From contig NZ_JAHZPA010000003.1 in the NCBI RefSeq assembly GCF_019929225.1, positions 182,759 to 246,758 of the forward strand: 64,000 nucleotides of DNA. Reading direction: 5' to 3'. Shown here piece by piece: positions 1-9,510 of the stretch. The translations under genes were made by a program, and so were the position numbers. The DNA is from Streptococcus sanguinis (GTDB lineage: Bacteria; Bacillota; Bacilli; Lactobacillales; Streptococcaceae). How positions within the stretch are numbered: the stretch's first letter is position 1; each line of letters begins with the position of its first letter. The notes beneath the pieces are model-generated. The model saw nothing but the letters and a program-made list of their open reading frames with translations, searched no databases and was not told the DNA's origin.

Positions 1-1
1 G

Positions 2-2863
2 AATTGGGGCAAGCTGACTCAGTCCGTTGCCAAAGGTAAGTTAGAGGATGCGGGCTCAAGAAATGCGGCTGGTATCGCTGCTTCCATTTGGCCGTATGGA
101 ACTATCAATGACACTGTCAGCTATGCTACAGTAGTGAACGGAAAAGAGCTCTTTAGCTCAGATAATGAGATTACTGATGCTTGGATGGGACAAAAACTCC
201 AAAACCTCTTTGGTGTTCAGGGACAAAGCTCTGGAACCAAGACAGGAAAAGATGCCAAGTTCCGTCGCTTGACAGAAGCTGAAGCAGAGCAAAAAGTCAA
301 GAGCTATCGGATTACGGCTCTTGAACAAAGCAGCGCCAATGAAGTAACAACTGAGAAGCTAAATGCTGCTATCCTGAGAACAAGTACTTATCAAGATAAG
401 GCAGGTTACAAGGCAGAAAATGAACAGCTTTATCAAAATCTAGAGCGCTTTATGCCTTTCTACAATCAAGAGTTCTTGATTCATGAAGCCAATAAGCTGG
501 TGGATGCTGGTAAGGCGGGCGACCTGTTGACTAAGAAAGTTCTATCTGTTCAAGCGCTGAAGGGCAATCAGTTTGTTGCTGGCGGAACGGATGCGGATAA
601 GATTTTGGTTCATTTTGAAGATGGAAGCAAGACTATCTACAATCTTCAAAATCAAGCACGATTTGAACAGACGGCTCTGCCGGAATATCAGATTGCAGAG
701 CTTGGTACAGTCTATACTCCAAATCACTCAACGGCAGTCAAAGAAGACTTGCTGACTCAGCTGACTGAGAGCTTGAAGAGCTTTGACCTGTACAGTGATG
801 AGGTCTATCGTTCTGTTGGTCTGCCTAATGATAATGACAAGGTCAACAAAGTGAAGCGCCTCTTCTTGGATGAATCTCTAGCTGAGGTGAAAGCCAACTT
901 GCAGGATATGCTTGGTAAGCTCCTGGCCAATGAATGGACAAGATTCCATGCTGACAATCCAGCAGCCAACGAAGCTCTGAAAGCTAAAATCGAAGAGAAC
1001 AAGACCGCTATCATGCTAGGTCTGACCTACCTCAACCGTTATTACGATCTCAAGTTTGGCGACTATAACCTCAAGGAGCTGGTGCTCTTCAAACCAGACT
1101 TCTATGGTGAAAAAGTGCCATTGCTGGATCGCTTGATTAAGATTGGTCGTTCGACAGAAAATCAACTAAAAGGGGCAGACAATGTCAATATGTTTGCGCG
1201 TCAGTTGAAGGCTGAGTCCAAGTCTAGTGATTTGGTGGCTTACTTGGATTACAACCGTCGCCTGCTGACTGACTTTGCGGACATGGATTCTTGGTTCAAG
1301 GATGCAACTCGAGGCTTTATTCAGTTTGAAGAACGCCAGTCCGAAGTCGAGGAGATTAAGTCTGCTAAGTATCGCGTCTTTGATAACCTCAACTCTGAGT
1401 ACTTCAGCAACTATATCCTTCCGCTTTTGACTCTGAAGAATACACGTTTAGCTATTCTGTCAAACTATAGCACCATGGCCTTTGTCAACAGAGACAAGCG
1501 CCGGTCATGGTCGGATGAACGATTTAATGCGCGCATCAAGGAAGTAGCGACCCAGCATAGAAATCACGTAGACACTTGGTACAAACTGCTCTCAGATGAT
1601 ATCAAGTCCAGAATGGTCAAGCAAAATGTAACAGCTGTATGGGATGGTTTTGATGTAGAGGGACGTGGCTGGATTGATGTCAACGGAAATGATAATAAGG
1701 GCAATCCTTATGCACCATCCCGCGAGTTCTTTAACCTAGTTGGCGGCAGAGCTGGTGGCTGGTACAAGTCAAATGGCTATGGCGCCCATGCTGCCGGTTC
1801 AATCCGTGTTAACTTTGAGGCCTTTGACCTCTTGACAGAATACGGTGTGTCCGTCTTTACCCATGAGCTCACCCACGTCAATGACAGAGATATTTATCTG
1901 GGCGGACATGGCAGACGACAAGGTATCGGACCAGAAGGTTATGCCCAAGGTCTGCTCCAATCACCTGTTCCTGATCAGCCAGGTTGGGGTGCTTTGGGTC
2001 TCAATATGGCCTTTGATCGTCCAAATAATGGCAGTCTCATTTTCAATAGCTCGCCAAGTCTCTTCAAGAACCGAGCAGACATCGACCATTACATGAAGGG
2101 ATATAATGATACCCTCATGCTGCTGGATTACCTTGAGGGACAAGCCGTTGTTGCCAAAGGAAATGAAGCAGCAGCCAAATGGTTCAAGAAGGTTGAACCG
2201 AAAGTTGTGGATCCTCGAACCCAATACGACGTCGTAAGAGACTTGACGGCAGAGGAGAAAGCGGCCATGTCAGTCTCATCTGTAGAGGACTTGGTTGATC
2301 AAGGCTTGCTGTCTAACCGTGCGGTTGACAATCGAACCTATAATCCTGCTGACTATGACTCTAGTTACATTGCGATCGACTTTATGACAGGTATTTATGG
2401 TGGTGGTCAAAACAATACTGGGGCGCCAGGAGCCTTGATGTTCAAGCATAATACCTTCAGAATCTGGGGTTACTATGGCTATGAAAAAGGCTTTGTAAGC
2501 TATGCTTCCAATAAACACCGTAAGACAGCCAATGAGCAAGGGGTGACTGGTTTGAGCGATAACTTTATCATCAAGCAAATTTCTGAAGGCGAATTTGAAA
2601 CAATGGAAGACTTCAAGAAAGCTTACTTCAGAAAAGTTGTGGATAAAGCACAAACCTCAGGTATTAAGCCAGTGACTGTCAACGGAAAAGTCTATCACAC
2701 TTATGAAGAGTTGAAAGCTGGCTTTGCAGAAGCTGTTGACAAGGATCTGAAGAAGTCTCGTGTCGATGAACGGGCAACCAAGGACTTCAAGTATGCTGTC
2801 TTTACGCAGTTGCTCAAGAACACCAACAGCTTTATGGATGAAAACTCCATTTGGGGTTCCTAA
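2..2863 (+). CDS. Zinc metalloprotease, M26 (IgA1 protease/ZmpB/ZmpC) family, 3' part
   Basis: The reading frame is open from the left edge, so this is the C-terminal 950 or so residues of a much larger surface protease. The internal GTG at 134 is not a credible start. The catalytic zinc site is visible: HELTH at 1862-1876 supplies two His ligands and the catalytic Glu. A Glu in the GPE tripeptide at 1934-1936, 24 residues after the first His, matches the third ligand spacing of IgA1 protease. The conserved context (DRDIYLGG, GRRQG) is typical of M26. Members are secreted, anchored near their N terminus, and cleave IgA1, mucins or matrix proteins; the C-terminal half is the peptidase. Which subfamily it is cannot be decided without the N terminus. 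No frameshift is seen. Confidence 0.9.
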   Translation, partial: NWGKLTQSVAKGKLEDAGSRNAAGIAASIWPYGTINDTVSYATVVNGKELFSSDNEITDAWMGQKLQNLFGVQGQSSGTKTGKDAKFRRLTEAEAEQKVKSYRITALEQSSANEVTTEKLNAAILRTSTYQDKAGYKAENEQLYQNLERFMPFYNQEFLIHEANKLVDAGKAGDLLTKKVLSVQALKGNQFVAGGTDADKILVHFEDGSKTIYNLQNQARFEQTALPEYQIAELGTVYTPNHSTAVKEDLLTQLTESLKSFDLYSDEVYRSVGLPNDNDKVNKVKRLFLDESLAEVKANLQDMLGKLLANEWTRFHADNPAANEALKAKIEENKTAIMLGLTYLNRYYDLKFGDYNLKELVLFKPDFYGEKVPLLDRLIKIGRSTENQLKGADNVNMFARQLKAESKSSDLVAYLDYNRRLLTDFADMDSWFKDATRGFIQFEERQSEVEEIKSAKYRVFDNLNSEYFSNYILPLLTLKNTRLAILSNYSTMAFVNRDKRRSWSDERFNARIKEVATQHRNHVDTWYKLLSDDIKSRMVKQNVTAVWDGFDVEGRGWIDVNGNDNKGNPYAPSREFFNLVGGRAGGWYKSNGYGAHAAGSIRVNFEAFDLLTEYGVSVFTHELTHVNDRDIYLGGHGRRQGIGPEGYAQGLLQSPVPDQPGWGALGLNMAFDRPNNGSLIFNSSPSLFKNRADIDHYMKGYNDTLMLLDYLEGQAVVAKGNEAAAKWFKKVEPKVVDPRTQYDVVRDLTAEEKAAMSVSSVEDLVDQGLLSNRAVDNRTYNPADYDSSYIAIDFMTGIYGGGQNNTGAPGALMFKHNTFRIWGYYGYEKGFVSYASNKHRKTANEQGVTGLSDNFIIKQISEGEFETMEDFKKAYFRKVVDKAQTSGIKPVTVNGKVYHTYEELKAGFAEAVDKDLKKSRVDERATKDFKYAVFTQLLKNTNSFMDENSIWGS

Positions 2864-2909
2864 GAAAAGGTGTCAGATTTGCTGCATGTGTAACTACAAA
2901 TAAGGATCT

Positions 2910-3005
2910 TTAGCAATATGCAATCAATAACCCATTTGAATTTGCTCTGTTTGTGTCGTCACTGACAGTCTGATTCATATGGGTTGTTTTGTTGCATAAT
3001 GGCAA
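2910..3005. repeat. Imperfect fold-back (inverted repeat) downstream of the protease
   Basis: Two arms of about 32 nt, 2910-2941 and 2973-3005, are imperfectly complementary. The best parts are AACCCATTTGAAT against ATTCATATGGGTT and ATGCAA against TTGCAT. There is no clean U-tract after it. It could serve as a weak terminator or an RNA 3'-end stabiliser for the protease, or be the remnant of a small miniature element. Confidence 0.45.
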
Positions 3006-3057
3006 GTCAAAGTGCAGATTATCCCAAATTCTTATACGGTATTTTCATAAAAATCTG

Positions 3058-3104
3058 TCCCCAGACAGTTCCTGCTTTTAGGGCTTGCTGGGGGCCTTTT
3101 TTCC
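3058..3104 (+). terminator. Possible terminator or attenuator upstream of truA
   Basis: CCCCAG and CTGGGG pair across a 23-nt internal segment and are followed at once by a run of six T. It ends only about 15 nt before the truA ATG, so it may end upstream transcription or act in the truA leader. The stem is not perfect. Confidence 0.4.
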
Positions 3105-3119
3105 TGCTAAAATAAACAC

Positions 3120-3869
3120 ATGACACGTTATAAAGCGATTATTTCCTATGATGGTTATGGCTTTGCTGGTTTTCAGCGACAGCCCCATGCCAGAAGCGTT
3201 CAGGAAGAGATTGAAAAGACCCTGACCCGTATCAATAAAGGCCAGCCTGTGGTGATTCATGGAGCGGGTCGGACCGACAGTGGTGTCCATGCTCTAGGAC
3301 AAGTCCTGCATTTTGATTTACCAGAAGAGCGGGATGAAGAAAAGCTTCGTTTCGCCTTGGATACGCAGACGCCGGAAGATATTGATTTTATCAGGGTAGA
3401 GCGGGTGTCGGACGATTTTCACTCTCGCTACAATAAGCACAGCAAGACCTATGAATTTTTGGTGGACATTGGCCGGCCTAAAAATCCTATGATGCGCCAT
3501 TATGCTACGCATTATCCTTATCCTTTGGAGCTGGGTCTGATAGAAGAGGCGATTGCTCAGCTAGAGGGGACGCATGATTTTACAGGCTTTACGGCTTCAG
3601 GGACCAGTGTGGAAGACAAGGTTCGGACTATTACCGAGGCTAAGGTCCGCTACGATGCAGAGCGTAATTTTCTAGTCTTTACTTTTTCGGGCAATGGCTT
3701 TCTTTACAAGCAGATCCGTAATATGGTCGGTACCCTGCTCAAGATTGGCAATAAGCGCATGCCGGTGGAGCAGATTCAGAGGATTTTAGCGGAGAAAGAC
3801 CGCCATTTGGCAGGACCAACGGCCGATCCAAACGGCCTCTATCTAAAGGAGATTCGTTATGAAGAATAA
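3120..3869 (+). CDS. truA: tRNA pseudouridine(38-40) synthase TruA
   Basis: At 249 residues it has normal length for TruA, which isomerises uridines 38-40 in the anticodon arm of many tRNAs. The catalytic signature GRTDSGVHA is near residue 50 and holds the nucleophilic Asp. Further family motifs such as the C-terminal [10 protein letters not shown] are present. The ATG at 3120 has only a weak ribosome-binding site, and a stem-loop with a T-run sits directly before it. The gene overlaps the next one by 11 bp, so both are probably co-transcribed and translationally coupled. The truA, kinase, ECF-component order is common in streptococci. Confidence 0.96.
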   Translation: MTRYKAIISYDGYGFAGFQRQPHARSVQEEIEKTLTRINKGQPVVIHGAGRTDSGVHALGQVLHFDLPEERDEEKLRFALDTQTPEDIDFIRVERVSDDFHSRYNKHSKTYEFLVDIGRPKNPMMRHYATHYPYPLELGLIEEAIAQLEGTHDFTGFTASGTSVEDKVRTITEAKVRYDAERNFLVFTFSGNGFLYKQIRNMVGTLLKIGNKRMPVEQIQRILAEKDRHLAGPTADPNGLYLKEIRYEE

Positions 3870-4629
3870 GTTGATTTTAGCCCTTTCGGGCAATGATATT
3901 TTCAGCGGCGGCGGACTGCACGCTGATTTGGCTACCTATACGGTCAATGGCCTGCATGGTTTCGTAGCTGTGACTTGCCTGACGGCTATGACTGATAAGG
4001 GATTTGAGGTTCTTCCAGTTGAGGAAGAAGTTTTTGCCCAGCAGTTAGCCAGTCTCAAGGATGTTCCTTTTTCTGCTATTAAAATAGGACTTTTACCCAA
4101 TCTGGAAATAGCAGAGCAAGCTCTGGCTTTTGTCAAGCAGCATGCGGATATACCAGTAGTTCTGGATCCTGTTCTGGTCTGCAAGGAAAATCATGACTTG
4201 GAAGTCAGTGCGCTGAGAGAGGAAATCATCAAGTTTTTCCCTTATGTCAGCATCATCACGCCAAATCTGGCAGAAGCTCAGCTATTGACCCAAAAAGAAA
4301 TCAAAACTCTTGAGGATATGCAGGCTGCAGCCAAGGAGCTCCATGATTTGGGAGCTGAGCATGTGGTGATTAAGGGCGGCAATCGCTTAAGCAAGGAGCG
4401 AGCGGTGGATGTTTACTATGACGGTCGAGAGTTTGAGATTATGGAATCGCCAGTGCTGGCCAGCAACAATACCGGAGCGGGCTGCACATTTGCTTCCAGC
4501 ATTGCCAGTCAGCTTCTTCTAGGTAAGTCTCCACTTGCAGCAGTTCAATTGTCTAAAGATTTTGTTTACCGAGCGATTCAGCGCTCAGATCAATATGGGG
4601 TAGTTCAGTATGAGAAATCATCAAGTTAA
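3859..4629 (+). CDS. thiD: Hydroxymethylpyrimidine/phosphomethylpyrimidine (or pyridoxine) kinase
   Basis: A 256-residue ribokinase-fold kinase of the ThiD/PdxK type. It has the N-terminal SGND and GGGLHADL substrate-binding region and the C-terminal GAGCTF anion-hole/catalytic motif. ThiD phosphorylates HMP and HMP-P in thiamine synthesis; close relatives phosphorylate pyridoxal or pyridoxine. Sequence reading alone does not settle the substrate. The start overlaps truA by 11 bp and the end overlaps the ECF S-component gene by 20 bp. This supports a salvage unit in which the transporter delivers the vitamer and the kinase traps it by phosphorylation. Confidence 0.85.
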   Translation: MKNKLILALSGNDIFSGGGLHADLATYTVNGLHGFVAVTCLTAMTDKGFEVLPVEEEVFAQQLASLKDVPFSAIKIGLLPNLEIAEQALAFVKQHADIPVVLDPVLVCKENHDLEVSALREEIIKFFPYVSIITPNLAEAQLLTQKEIKTLEDMQAAAKELHDLGAEHVVIKGGNRLSKERAVDVYYDGREFEIMESPVLASNNTGAGCTFASSIASQLLLGKSPLAAVQLSKDFVYRAIQRSDQYGVVQYEKSSS

Positions 4630-5092
4630 AAAATTAGTTATCTTAGCTTTCATCACAGCTCTGTCTGTGGTTTTGGGGAATTTTTTAAAAATCCCGACTC
4701 CGACAGGGTTTTTGACGCTGCTGGATGCAGGGATTTATTTTACAGCCTTCTACTTTGGCCGCAAGGAAGCGGCTATTGTCGGAGGACTTTCGGGCTTTTT
4801 GATTGATATGATTGCCGGCTATCCCCAATGGATGATTTTCAGTCTGATTTGCCACGGACTTCAAGGTTTCTTTGCTGGCTTTGAGGGTAAGAAACGCTAC
4901 CTTGGGCTGGTCTTGGCTGCAGCAGCTATGGTCGGCGGCTACGCCCTCTTTGGTAGTATCATGAATGGTGTCGGGGCTGCCCTAGCCGAAATCTTAAGTA
5001 ATTTTATGCAGAATGCTTTTGGTTTAGCGGTCGGTTTTGCTCTTTACAAGGCCTTCCCAGAGAGTTTGAAAAAGACAGTCACAGTGAAATAA
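4610..5092 (+). CDS. ECF transporter S component (vitamin-precursor uptake)
   Basis: A 160-residue, very hydrophobic protein with about five to six predicted membrane helices. It has an N-terminal Lys-rich start and the ECF-type GFLTLLDAG and GLSGFLIDM segments. S components bind one vitamin and dock onto a shared EcfA-EcfA'-EcfT energising module, which is not encoded here. Overlap with the upstream kinase gene suggests that the ligand is the kinase substrate, HMP (HmpT-like) or a B6 vitamer (PdxU-like); this is inference from context. Confidence 0.85.
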   Translation: MRNHQVKKLVILAFITALSVVLGNFLKIPTPTGFLTLLDAGIYFTAFYFGRKEAAIVGGLSGFLIDMIAGYPQWMIFSLICHGLQGFFAGFEGKKRYLGLVLAAAAMVGGYALFGSIMNGVGAALAEILSNFMQNAFGLAVGFALYKAFPESLKKTVTVK

Positions 5093-5104
5093 ACGAGGTG
5101 AGAC

Positions 5105-5668
5105 ATGGACTTAGCTAAGATTGGAGCGGAAACTCGTCAGATTGTTCTAGATGTTTTGGACAAAGCTGCCTTGGTCGAGGGAGATATTTTTGTTCTGGGT
5201 CTATCCTCTAGTGAGGTTGTCGGAGGACATATCGGTCAGAATTCCAGTCTGGAAGTCGGACAGGTCATTGTCAAAACCATACTGGATATCTTAGAAGAGA
5301 AGGGTATCTTTCTAGCAGTTCAGGGATGTGAGCATCTCAATCGCGCCCTCGTAGTTGAAAGAGCCTTGGCGAACAAGAAGGATTTGGAGATAGTCAATGT
5401 TCTGCCTACTCTTCACGCAGGGGGCAGCGGTCAGCTAGCAGCTTTCCAATACATGAAGGATCCTGTTGAGGTGGAGTTTATCGTTGCTCAGGCGGGGCTG
5501 GATATTGGCGATACTGCTATCGGTATGCATGTCAAGCACGTGCAGATTCCTATCCGACCGATTCTCAAGGAATTGGGAGCTGCCCATGTCACGGCTTTAG
5601 CCAGCCGTCCCAAGCTAATCGGTGGCGCCAGAGCGGCCTATACAGAGGATAAAATCAGGAAGGGATAA
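5105..5668 (+). CDS. UPF0340/TIGR01440 family protein
   Basis: A 187-residue soluble protein of the conserved Firmicute UPF0340 (DUF436) family; length and motifs ([32 protein letters not shown]) fit. No enzymatic role is established that I can name. It starts 12 bp after the ECF S component behind an acceptable Shine-Dalgarno (gaggtgag). It probably belongs to the truA-thiD-ECF operon, which hints at a link with cofactor salvage, but that is only context. Confidence 0.8.
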   Translation: MDLAKIGAETRQIVLDVLDKAALVEGDIFVLGLSSSEVVGGHIGQNSSLEVGQVIVKTILDILEEKGIFLAVQGCEHLNRALVVERALANKKDLEIVNVLPTLHAGGSGQLAAFQYMKDPVEVEFIVAQAGLDIGDTAIGMHVKHVQIPIRPILKELGAAHVTALASRPKLIGGARAAYTEDKIRKG

Positions 5669-5682
5669 AAGGAAAAATAATT

Positions 5683-5710
5683 TTGAAAAAAACTCTAATT
5701 ATGCTATAAT
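5683..5710 (+). promoter_or_regulatory. tig promoter
   Basis: TTGAAA at 5683-5688 and TATAAT at 5705-5710 are separated by 16 bp, followed by a short leader with an AAGGAG ribosome-binding site before the tig ATG. Confidence 0.7.
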
Positions 5711-5747
5711 GGGTTGTATTCAATAAATTTTAAGGAGAAATGACAGA

Positions 5748-7031
5748 ATGTCTGTATCATTTGAAAACAAAGAAACAAATCGCGGTCTTTTGACTTTTAG
5801 CATCAGTCAAGAGAAAATCAAGCCTGCCTTGGACCGTGTATTTAACTCAGTAAAAAAAGATATTGCTGTACCAGGTTTCCGTAAAGGTCACCTTCCACGT
5901 GCTATCTTCAACCAACGTTTTGGTGAAGAAGCCCTTTACCAAGATGCTTTGAACGCTCTTCTTCCAGAAGCATACGAAGCGGCTGTCAAAGAAGCGGGTA
6001 TCGAAGTAGTTGCTCAGCCTCAGTTTGATGTCGAGTCTATGGAAAAAGGCCAAGACTGGGTCATCAAAGCTGAAGTAGTCACTAAGCCAGAAGTTAAGCT
6101 GGGTGCTTACAAAGACTTGGAAGTAACTGTTGAAGCTACTAAAGAAGTGACTGACGCTGAAGTAGATGAACGCATTGAGCGTGAGCGTAACAACTTGGCT
6201 GAGTTGGTTCTCAAAGAAGGTCCAGCAGCTGACGGTGATACAGTTGTGATTGACTTTGTTGGATCTGTTGACGGAGTTGAATTTGACGGCGGCAAGGGTG
6301 ACAACTTCTCACTTGGACTGGGCAGCGGTCAATTCATCCCAGGATTCGAAGAGCAGTTGGTTGGCCACAGTGCAGGTGAAACAGTGGATGTTGTCGTAAC
6401 CTTCCCAGAAGACTACCAAGCAGAAGACTTGGCAGGCAAGGAAGCTAAGTTTGTGACAACTATTCACGAAGTTAAAGAAAAAGAAGTTCCAGCATTGGAC
6501 GATGAACTTGCAAAAGATATCGACGAAGAAGTGGAAACGCTTGACGAGCTGAAAGAAAAGTACCGCAAAGAATTGTCAGAAGCTAAGGAAACAGCTTATA
6601 AGGATGCGGTAGAAGCAGCAGCTATTGATCAAGCAGTAGCAAACGCTGAAATCGTTGACTTGCCAGCAGAAATGGTCCACGAAGAAGTGCACCGCGCTGT
6701 TAATGAATTCTTGGGCAATATGCAGCGCCAAGGAATCTCACCTGACATGTACTTCCAAATCACTGGCACTACTCAGGAAGACCTGCACAAGCAATACGAA
6801 GCAGATGCCGAGTCACGCACTAAGACAAACCTTGTCGTAGAAGCAGTTGCTAAGGCAGAAGGTTTTGAAGCTAGTGCAGAAGAAATCGAAGCCGAAGTAA
6901 CTTCATTGGCTTCAGACTACAACATGGAAGTGGAACGTGTTCGTCAATTGCTGTCAGAAGACATGCTGAAACACGACATCGCTATCAAGAAAGCTGTTGA
7001 AGTGATTACAAGCACTGCGAAAGTGAAATAA
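5748..7031 (+). CDS. tig: Trigger factor (ribosome-associated chaperone, peptidyl-prolyl isomerase)
   Basis: Full-length at 427 residues. The N-terminal ribosome-binding domain carries the loop motif GFRKGHLPR near residue 43. The FKBP-type PPIase domain spans roughly residues 160-245 ([25 protein letters not shown]). A helical, Glu/Lys-rich chaperone domain completes the protein. It binds nascent chains at the ribosome exit tunnel in the cytosol. It is monocistronic, with its own promoter upstream and a strong terminator downstream. Confidence 0.98.
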   Translation: MSVSFENKETNRGLLTFSISQEKIKPALDRVFNSVKKDIAVPGFRKGHLPRAIFNQRFGEEALYQDALNALLPEAYEAAVKEAGIEVVAQPQFDVESMEKGQDWVIKAEVVTKPEVKLGAYKDLEVTVEATKEVTDAEVDERIERERNNLAELVLKEGPAADGDTVVIDFVGSVDGVEFDGGKGDNFSLGLGSGQFIPGFEEQLVGHSAGETVDVVVTFPEDYQAEDLAGKEAKFVTTIHEVKEKEVPALDDELAKDIDEEVETLDELKEKYRKELSEAKETAYKDAVEAAAIDQAVANAEIVDLPAEMVHEEVHRAVNEFLGNMQRQGISPDMYFQITGTTQEDLHKQYEADAESRTKTNLVVEAVAKAEGFEASAEEIEAEVTSLASDYNMEVERVRQLLSEDMLKHDIAIKKAVEVITSTAKVK

Positions 7032-7060
7032 GCTTCATCATTCAAAATGAGATCATTTGA

Positions 7061-7090
7061 AACTAGTGTACAGATGCACTAGTTTTTTTT
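7061..7090 (+). terminator. tig terminator
   Basis: Perfect 7-bp stem ACTAGTG/CACTAGT with a 7-8 nt loop, followed by a T-run of about nine. Confidence 0.9.
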
Positions 7091-7124
7091 TGTACTTGTT
7101 CCGTGATTTTTCCTGGATTTTCTT

Positions 7125-7153
7125 TTGACGAAAATAGAAATTTATCGTACAAT
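7125..7153 (+). promoter_or_regulatory. rpoE promoter
   Basis: TTGACG at 7125-7130 and TACAAT at 7148-7153, 17-bp spacing. A 63-bp leader with an AAAGGAG site precedes the TTG start of rpoE. Confidence 0.7.
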
Positions 7154-7216
7154 AGAAAGTAGCGAAAAATTGCAAGAGGGCGACAAGCCTTTACTTAATC
7201 TTAAAGGAGATCAACT

Positions 7217-7807
7217 TTGGAATTAGAAGTATTTGCTGGACAGGAAAAAAGTGAGCTTTCTATGATTGAAGTGGCGCGTGCCATTTTGGAAGCCCGCGGC
7301 CGCGACCATGAGATGTATTTTAATGATCTGGTCAATGAAATTCAAAACTATCTGGAAAAATCAAACAGTGAGATTCGTGATGCTCTGCCTTTGTTCTACA
7401 CAGAACTCAATGTAGACGGCAGCTTTATTCCGCTGGGGGATAATAAATGGGGCCTGCGTTCATGGTATGCTATCGACGAAGTGGATGAAGAAATCATCGC
7501 CTTGGAAGAGACTGATGAGGACGACGCACCTAAGAAACGCAAGAAGAAACGCGTCAATGCCTTTATGGATGGCGACGAGGATGCCATTGACTACAGCGAT
7601 GACGATCCAGAAGATGAGGACGGCTACGAAGCAGATCCAGCTCTCTCATACGATGAGGAAAATCCAGACGATGAGAAGAACGAAGTGGAAGCTTACGATG
7701 CTGAAATCAACGAAATCGCTCCAGATGATCTAGGTGAAGAAGTCGAACTCAACGAAGAAGATGACGACTACTCTGACGAAGACACGGAGACAGAAGAGGA
7801 AGAATAA
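7217..7807 (+). CDS. rpoE: DNA-directed RNA polymerase delta subunit
   Basis: A 196-residue protein with the two-part architecture of RpoE of Firmicutes. A globular N-terminal HARE-HTH domain covers about residues 10-85 ([13 protein letters not shown]). The remaining C-terminal part is an extremely acidic, disordered tail of Asp/Glu with a basic patch (KKRKKKR) at its start. Delta binds core RNA polymerase, displaces nucleic acid and promotes recycling and promoter selectivity. Translation begins at TTG 7217, well placed after AAAGGAG; no ATG fits better. Single-gene unit with its own promoter and terminator. Confidence 0.96.
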   Translation: MELEVFAGQEKSELSMIEVARAILEARGRDHEMYFNDLVNEIQNYLEKSNSEIRDALPLFYTELNVDGSFIPLGDNKWGLRSWYAIDEVDEEIIALEETDEDDAPKKRKKKRVNAFMDGDEDAIDYSDDDPEDEDGYEADPALSYDEENPDDEKNEVEAYDAEINEIAPDDLGEEVELNEEDDDYSDEDTETEEEE

Positions 7808-7813
7808 ATCAAC

Positions 7814-7850
7814 CAAAAGAAACAAGGGACGAAATCCTTTGTTTCTTTTA
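7814..7850 (+). terminator. rpoE terminator
   Basis: Long stem AAAGAAACAAGG against CCTTTGTTTCTTT with an 8-nt loop, just after the rpoE stop. Confidence 0.85.
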
Positions 7851-7857
7851 ATATTCC

Positions 7858-7886
7858 TTGAAATATAAGTTCGGAAGGTGTAGAAT
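7858..7886 (+). promoter_or_regulatory. Promoter of the B3/4-domain gene
   Basis: TTGAAA at 7858-7863 and TAGAAT at 7881-7886 with a 17-bp spacer; a GGAGG-type ribosome-binding site precedes the ATG at 7928. Confidence 0.6.
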
Positions 7887-7927
7887 ACTAATAAAATTTA
7901 ATAAAGAAAAGATGGAGGTATGCTGCT

Positions 7928-8611
7928 ATGAAATTTGTCCTTGATAAGAGTCTGGGTGAACTAGACATAAAAAGTGTCGTTATCGGGATTGCCAAGAATG
8001 TCAATCCTCATGCAGAACTGTCTCCTTCATTTCTAAAAAAGAAAAAGGAAATGGAAGACTGGGCTCTGGACTGCGACTTGGATGAGGTACTTGAGTCGCC
8101 AGTTATTCAAGGTTATGTAGAAATACTGCAGCGCGTAGGTCGCAGTGTTAAGAAAAATCCTCCGACGGTTCCTGCTCTTATTCGCAATATCCAGCACCGC
8201 GTATCGCTCCCTCATATTAATAGCATTATTGATATTTATAACGTTGAAGCCCTGCATTCCCTACTGGCTATTGGAGGGCATGATTTTGATAAGATTGAAG
8301 GTCAGATAGAATTTACCGTAAGCCAAAAGGAAGATGTTTTTCTGCCTATTTTGTCCAAGGAGAAGCATGTTGCCAAGACGGACTATGTCTATCGGGATGC
8401 CAAAGGCATTTTGGCTTGGCTGGATGTCCGTGACAGCGAGTATTATAAGTTTGATGAGGAGACCAAGGATGCCATTTTCATCATTCAGGGGAATGCCAAT
8501 ACCTCTGTCGAAATGCGTCTGGAAGCCTTGGAACGAATCCGACACGATTTAGCAGAGTGCATGCCCGATTTAGAATTTGAAGCACATGTTATTAGTATTG
8601 AGGAAAATTAA
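7928..8611 (+). CDS. B3/4 (phenylalanyl-tRNA synthetase beta-like) domain protein
   Basis: A 227-residue free-standing protein of the B3/B4 tRNA-binding domain family, the domain that in PheRS beta is associated with editing. Recognisable family segments are PPTVPALIRNI, HINSIIDIYN and KGILAWLDVRDSEYYK. Free-standing members are assumed to be editing or tRNA-binding factors, but no specific reaction can be assigned. The 3' end of this gene is repeated in degenerate form at 11252-11338, on the far side of an ABC transporter locus, so the region has been rearranged. A terminator follows the stop. Confidence 0.8.
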   Translation: MKFVLDKSLGELDIKSVVIGIAKNVNPHAELSPSFLKKKKEMEDWALDCDLDEVLESPVIQGYVEILQRVGRSVKKNPPTVPALIRNIQHRVSLPHINSIIDIYNVEALHSLLAIGGHDFDKIEGQIEFTVSQKEDVFLPILSKEKHVAKTDYVYRDAKGILAWLDVRDSEYYKFDEETKDAIFIIQGNANTSVEMRLEALERIRHDLAECMPDLEFEAHVISIEEN

Positions 8612-8650
8612 CTGGAAGAGGCTTTCCAATTTTGATTCTCACTGACTATC

Positions 8651-8678
8651 AGCTTCCTGTTTTTAGGGAGCTTTTTTG
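8651..8678 (+). terminator. Terminator after the B3/4-domain gene
   Basis: AGCTTCC and GGGAGCT form a stem with an A/T-rich loop and a T6 tail. A close copy of this hairpin lies at 11419-11447 in the pyrG leader. Confidence 0.8.
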
Positions 8679-8779
8679 CATGCTTTTCTCTTTCTTTTGT
8701 CAGAGTCGTGGTTGAAAGAATGAGAAATGAGTACACTTAGCTTTTCTCAAAATAGGAGACATTACTCAACAAAAAATGG

Positions 8780-8785
8780 TATAAT
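8780..8785 (+). promoter_or_regulatory. -10 element of the FtsX-type ABC operon
   Basis: A perfect TATAAT with a poor -35 lies 22 bp before the ATG at 8808. It falls inside the longer open frame that begins at 8727, which supports the downstream ATG as the real start. Confidence 0.5.
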
Positions 8786-8807
8786 AAACAAAGAAAAGGA
8801 GCGTGCT

Positions 8808-9509
8808 ATGACAGAAACACTATTAGAAGCTAAATCAATCAGCAAAAAATATGAGGATGAGTATGTCCTGAAGGATATGGATCTAAAAATTGATCAGGGA
8901 CAGTTTGTAGCAATCTTGGGTCACAGTGGCTCAGGAAAGTCAACAATGCTGAATATCCTATCTTCTCTACTGAAACCAAGTTCTGGACAGATCTTTTACA
9001 AAGGCAAGGAAATAGGTCAGCTGAGTAAATCAGCAGTGGCTAAGTTTAGGAGAGAAGACATTGGTTTGGTCTTTCAGCACTATATGCTAATTCCTAATCT
9101 AACAGTTGAGGAGAATATTCAGCTGGGCAGCAAGTATGCCGCAGAAGCAGCGGACCTCGAAGAATTGGCTTCGCTATTGGGAATTGAGAAGCTTTTGAAC
9201 AAATACCCTCATCAGCTGTCGGGTGGTGAGCAGCAGAGAGTCTGCATTGCCAGAGCCGTGATCAAGAAACCGGCTGTTTTATTCTGTGACGAAGCGACAG
9301 GCGCTCTGGACAGCGAAAATAGTAAGAACATTATTGTTTTATTGCATGCTATCAAGCAAACCTACGGAACCAGTATCCTTTTTACGACACATAATCGAGA
9401 AATTGCCAGAACAGCTGACCGAATACTGCTCTTAGAAGATGGTCGTATTGTTAGGGACGACATGAATATGGAGAAGTTGTCGCCGGATCAAATGAGTTGG
9501 GAGATTTAA
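8808..9509 (+). CDS. ABC transporter ATP-binding protein (MacB/BceA type)
   Basis: A 233-residue ATPase with Walker A (GHSGSGKST), Q-loop (VFQHYMLIP), signature LSGGEQQR, Walker B (AVLFCDEATGALD) and the switch His (FTTHN). This is the class that pairs with FtsX-type permeases in lipoprotein release, peptide export or antimicrobial-peptide detoxification. An in-frame upstream ATG at 8727 exists, but the TATAAT lies between the two and AAGGAG immediately precedes 8808. The permease starts one base after the stop, so both form one operon. The pair is flanked by a complete and a relic B3/4 3' end, consistent with acquisition by recombination. Confidence 0.93.
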   Translation: MTETLLEAKSISKKYEDEYVLKDMDLKIDQGQFVAILGHSGSGKSTMLNILSSLLKPSSGQIFYKGKEIGQLSKSAVAKFRREDIGLVFQHYMLIPNLTVEENIQLGSKYAAEAADLEELASLLGIEKLLNKYPHQLSGGEQQRVCIARAVIKKPAVLFCDEATGALDSENSKNIIVLLHAIKQTYGTSILFTTHNREIARTADRILLLEDGRIVRDDMNMEKLSPDQMSWEI

Positions 9510-9510
9510 T

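Noticed and set aside
8727..8807. N-terminal 27-residue extension of the ABC ATPase
   Set aside because: The extension contains the -10 element and lacks a ribosome-binding site, while the ATG at 8808 has AAGGAG and begins where homology to ABC ATPases begins.
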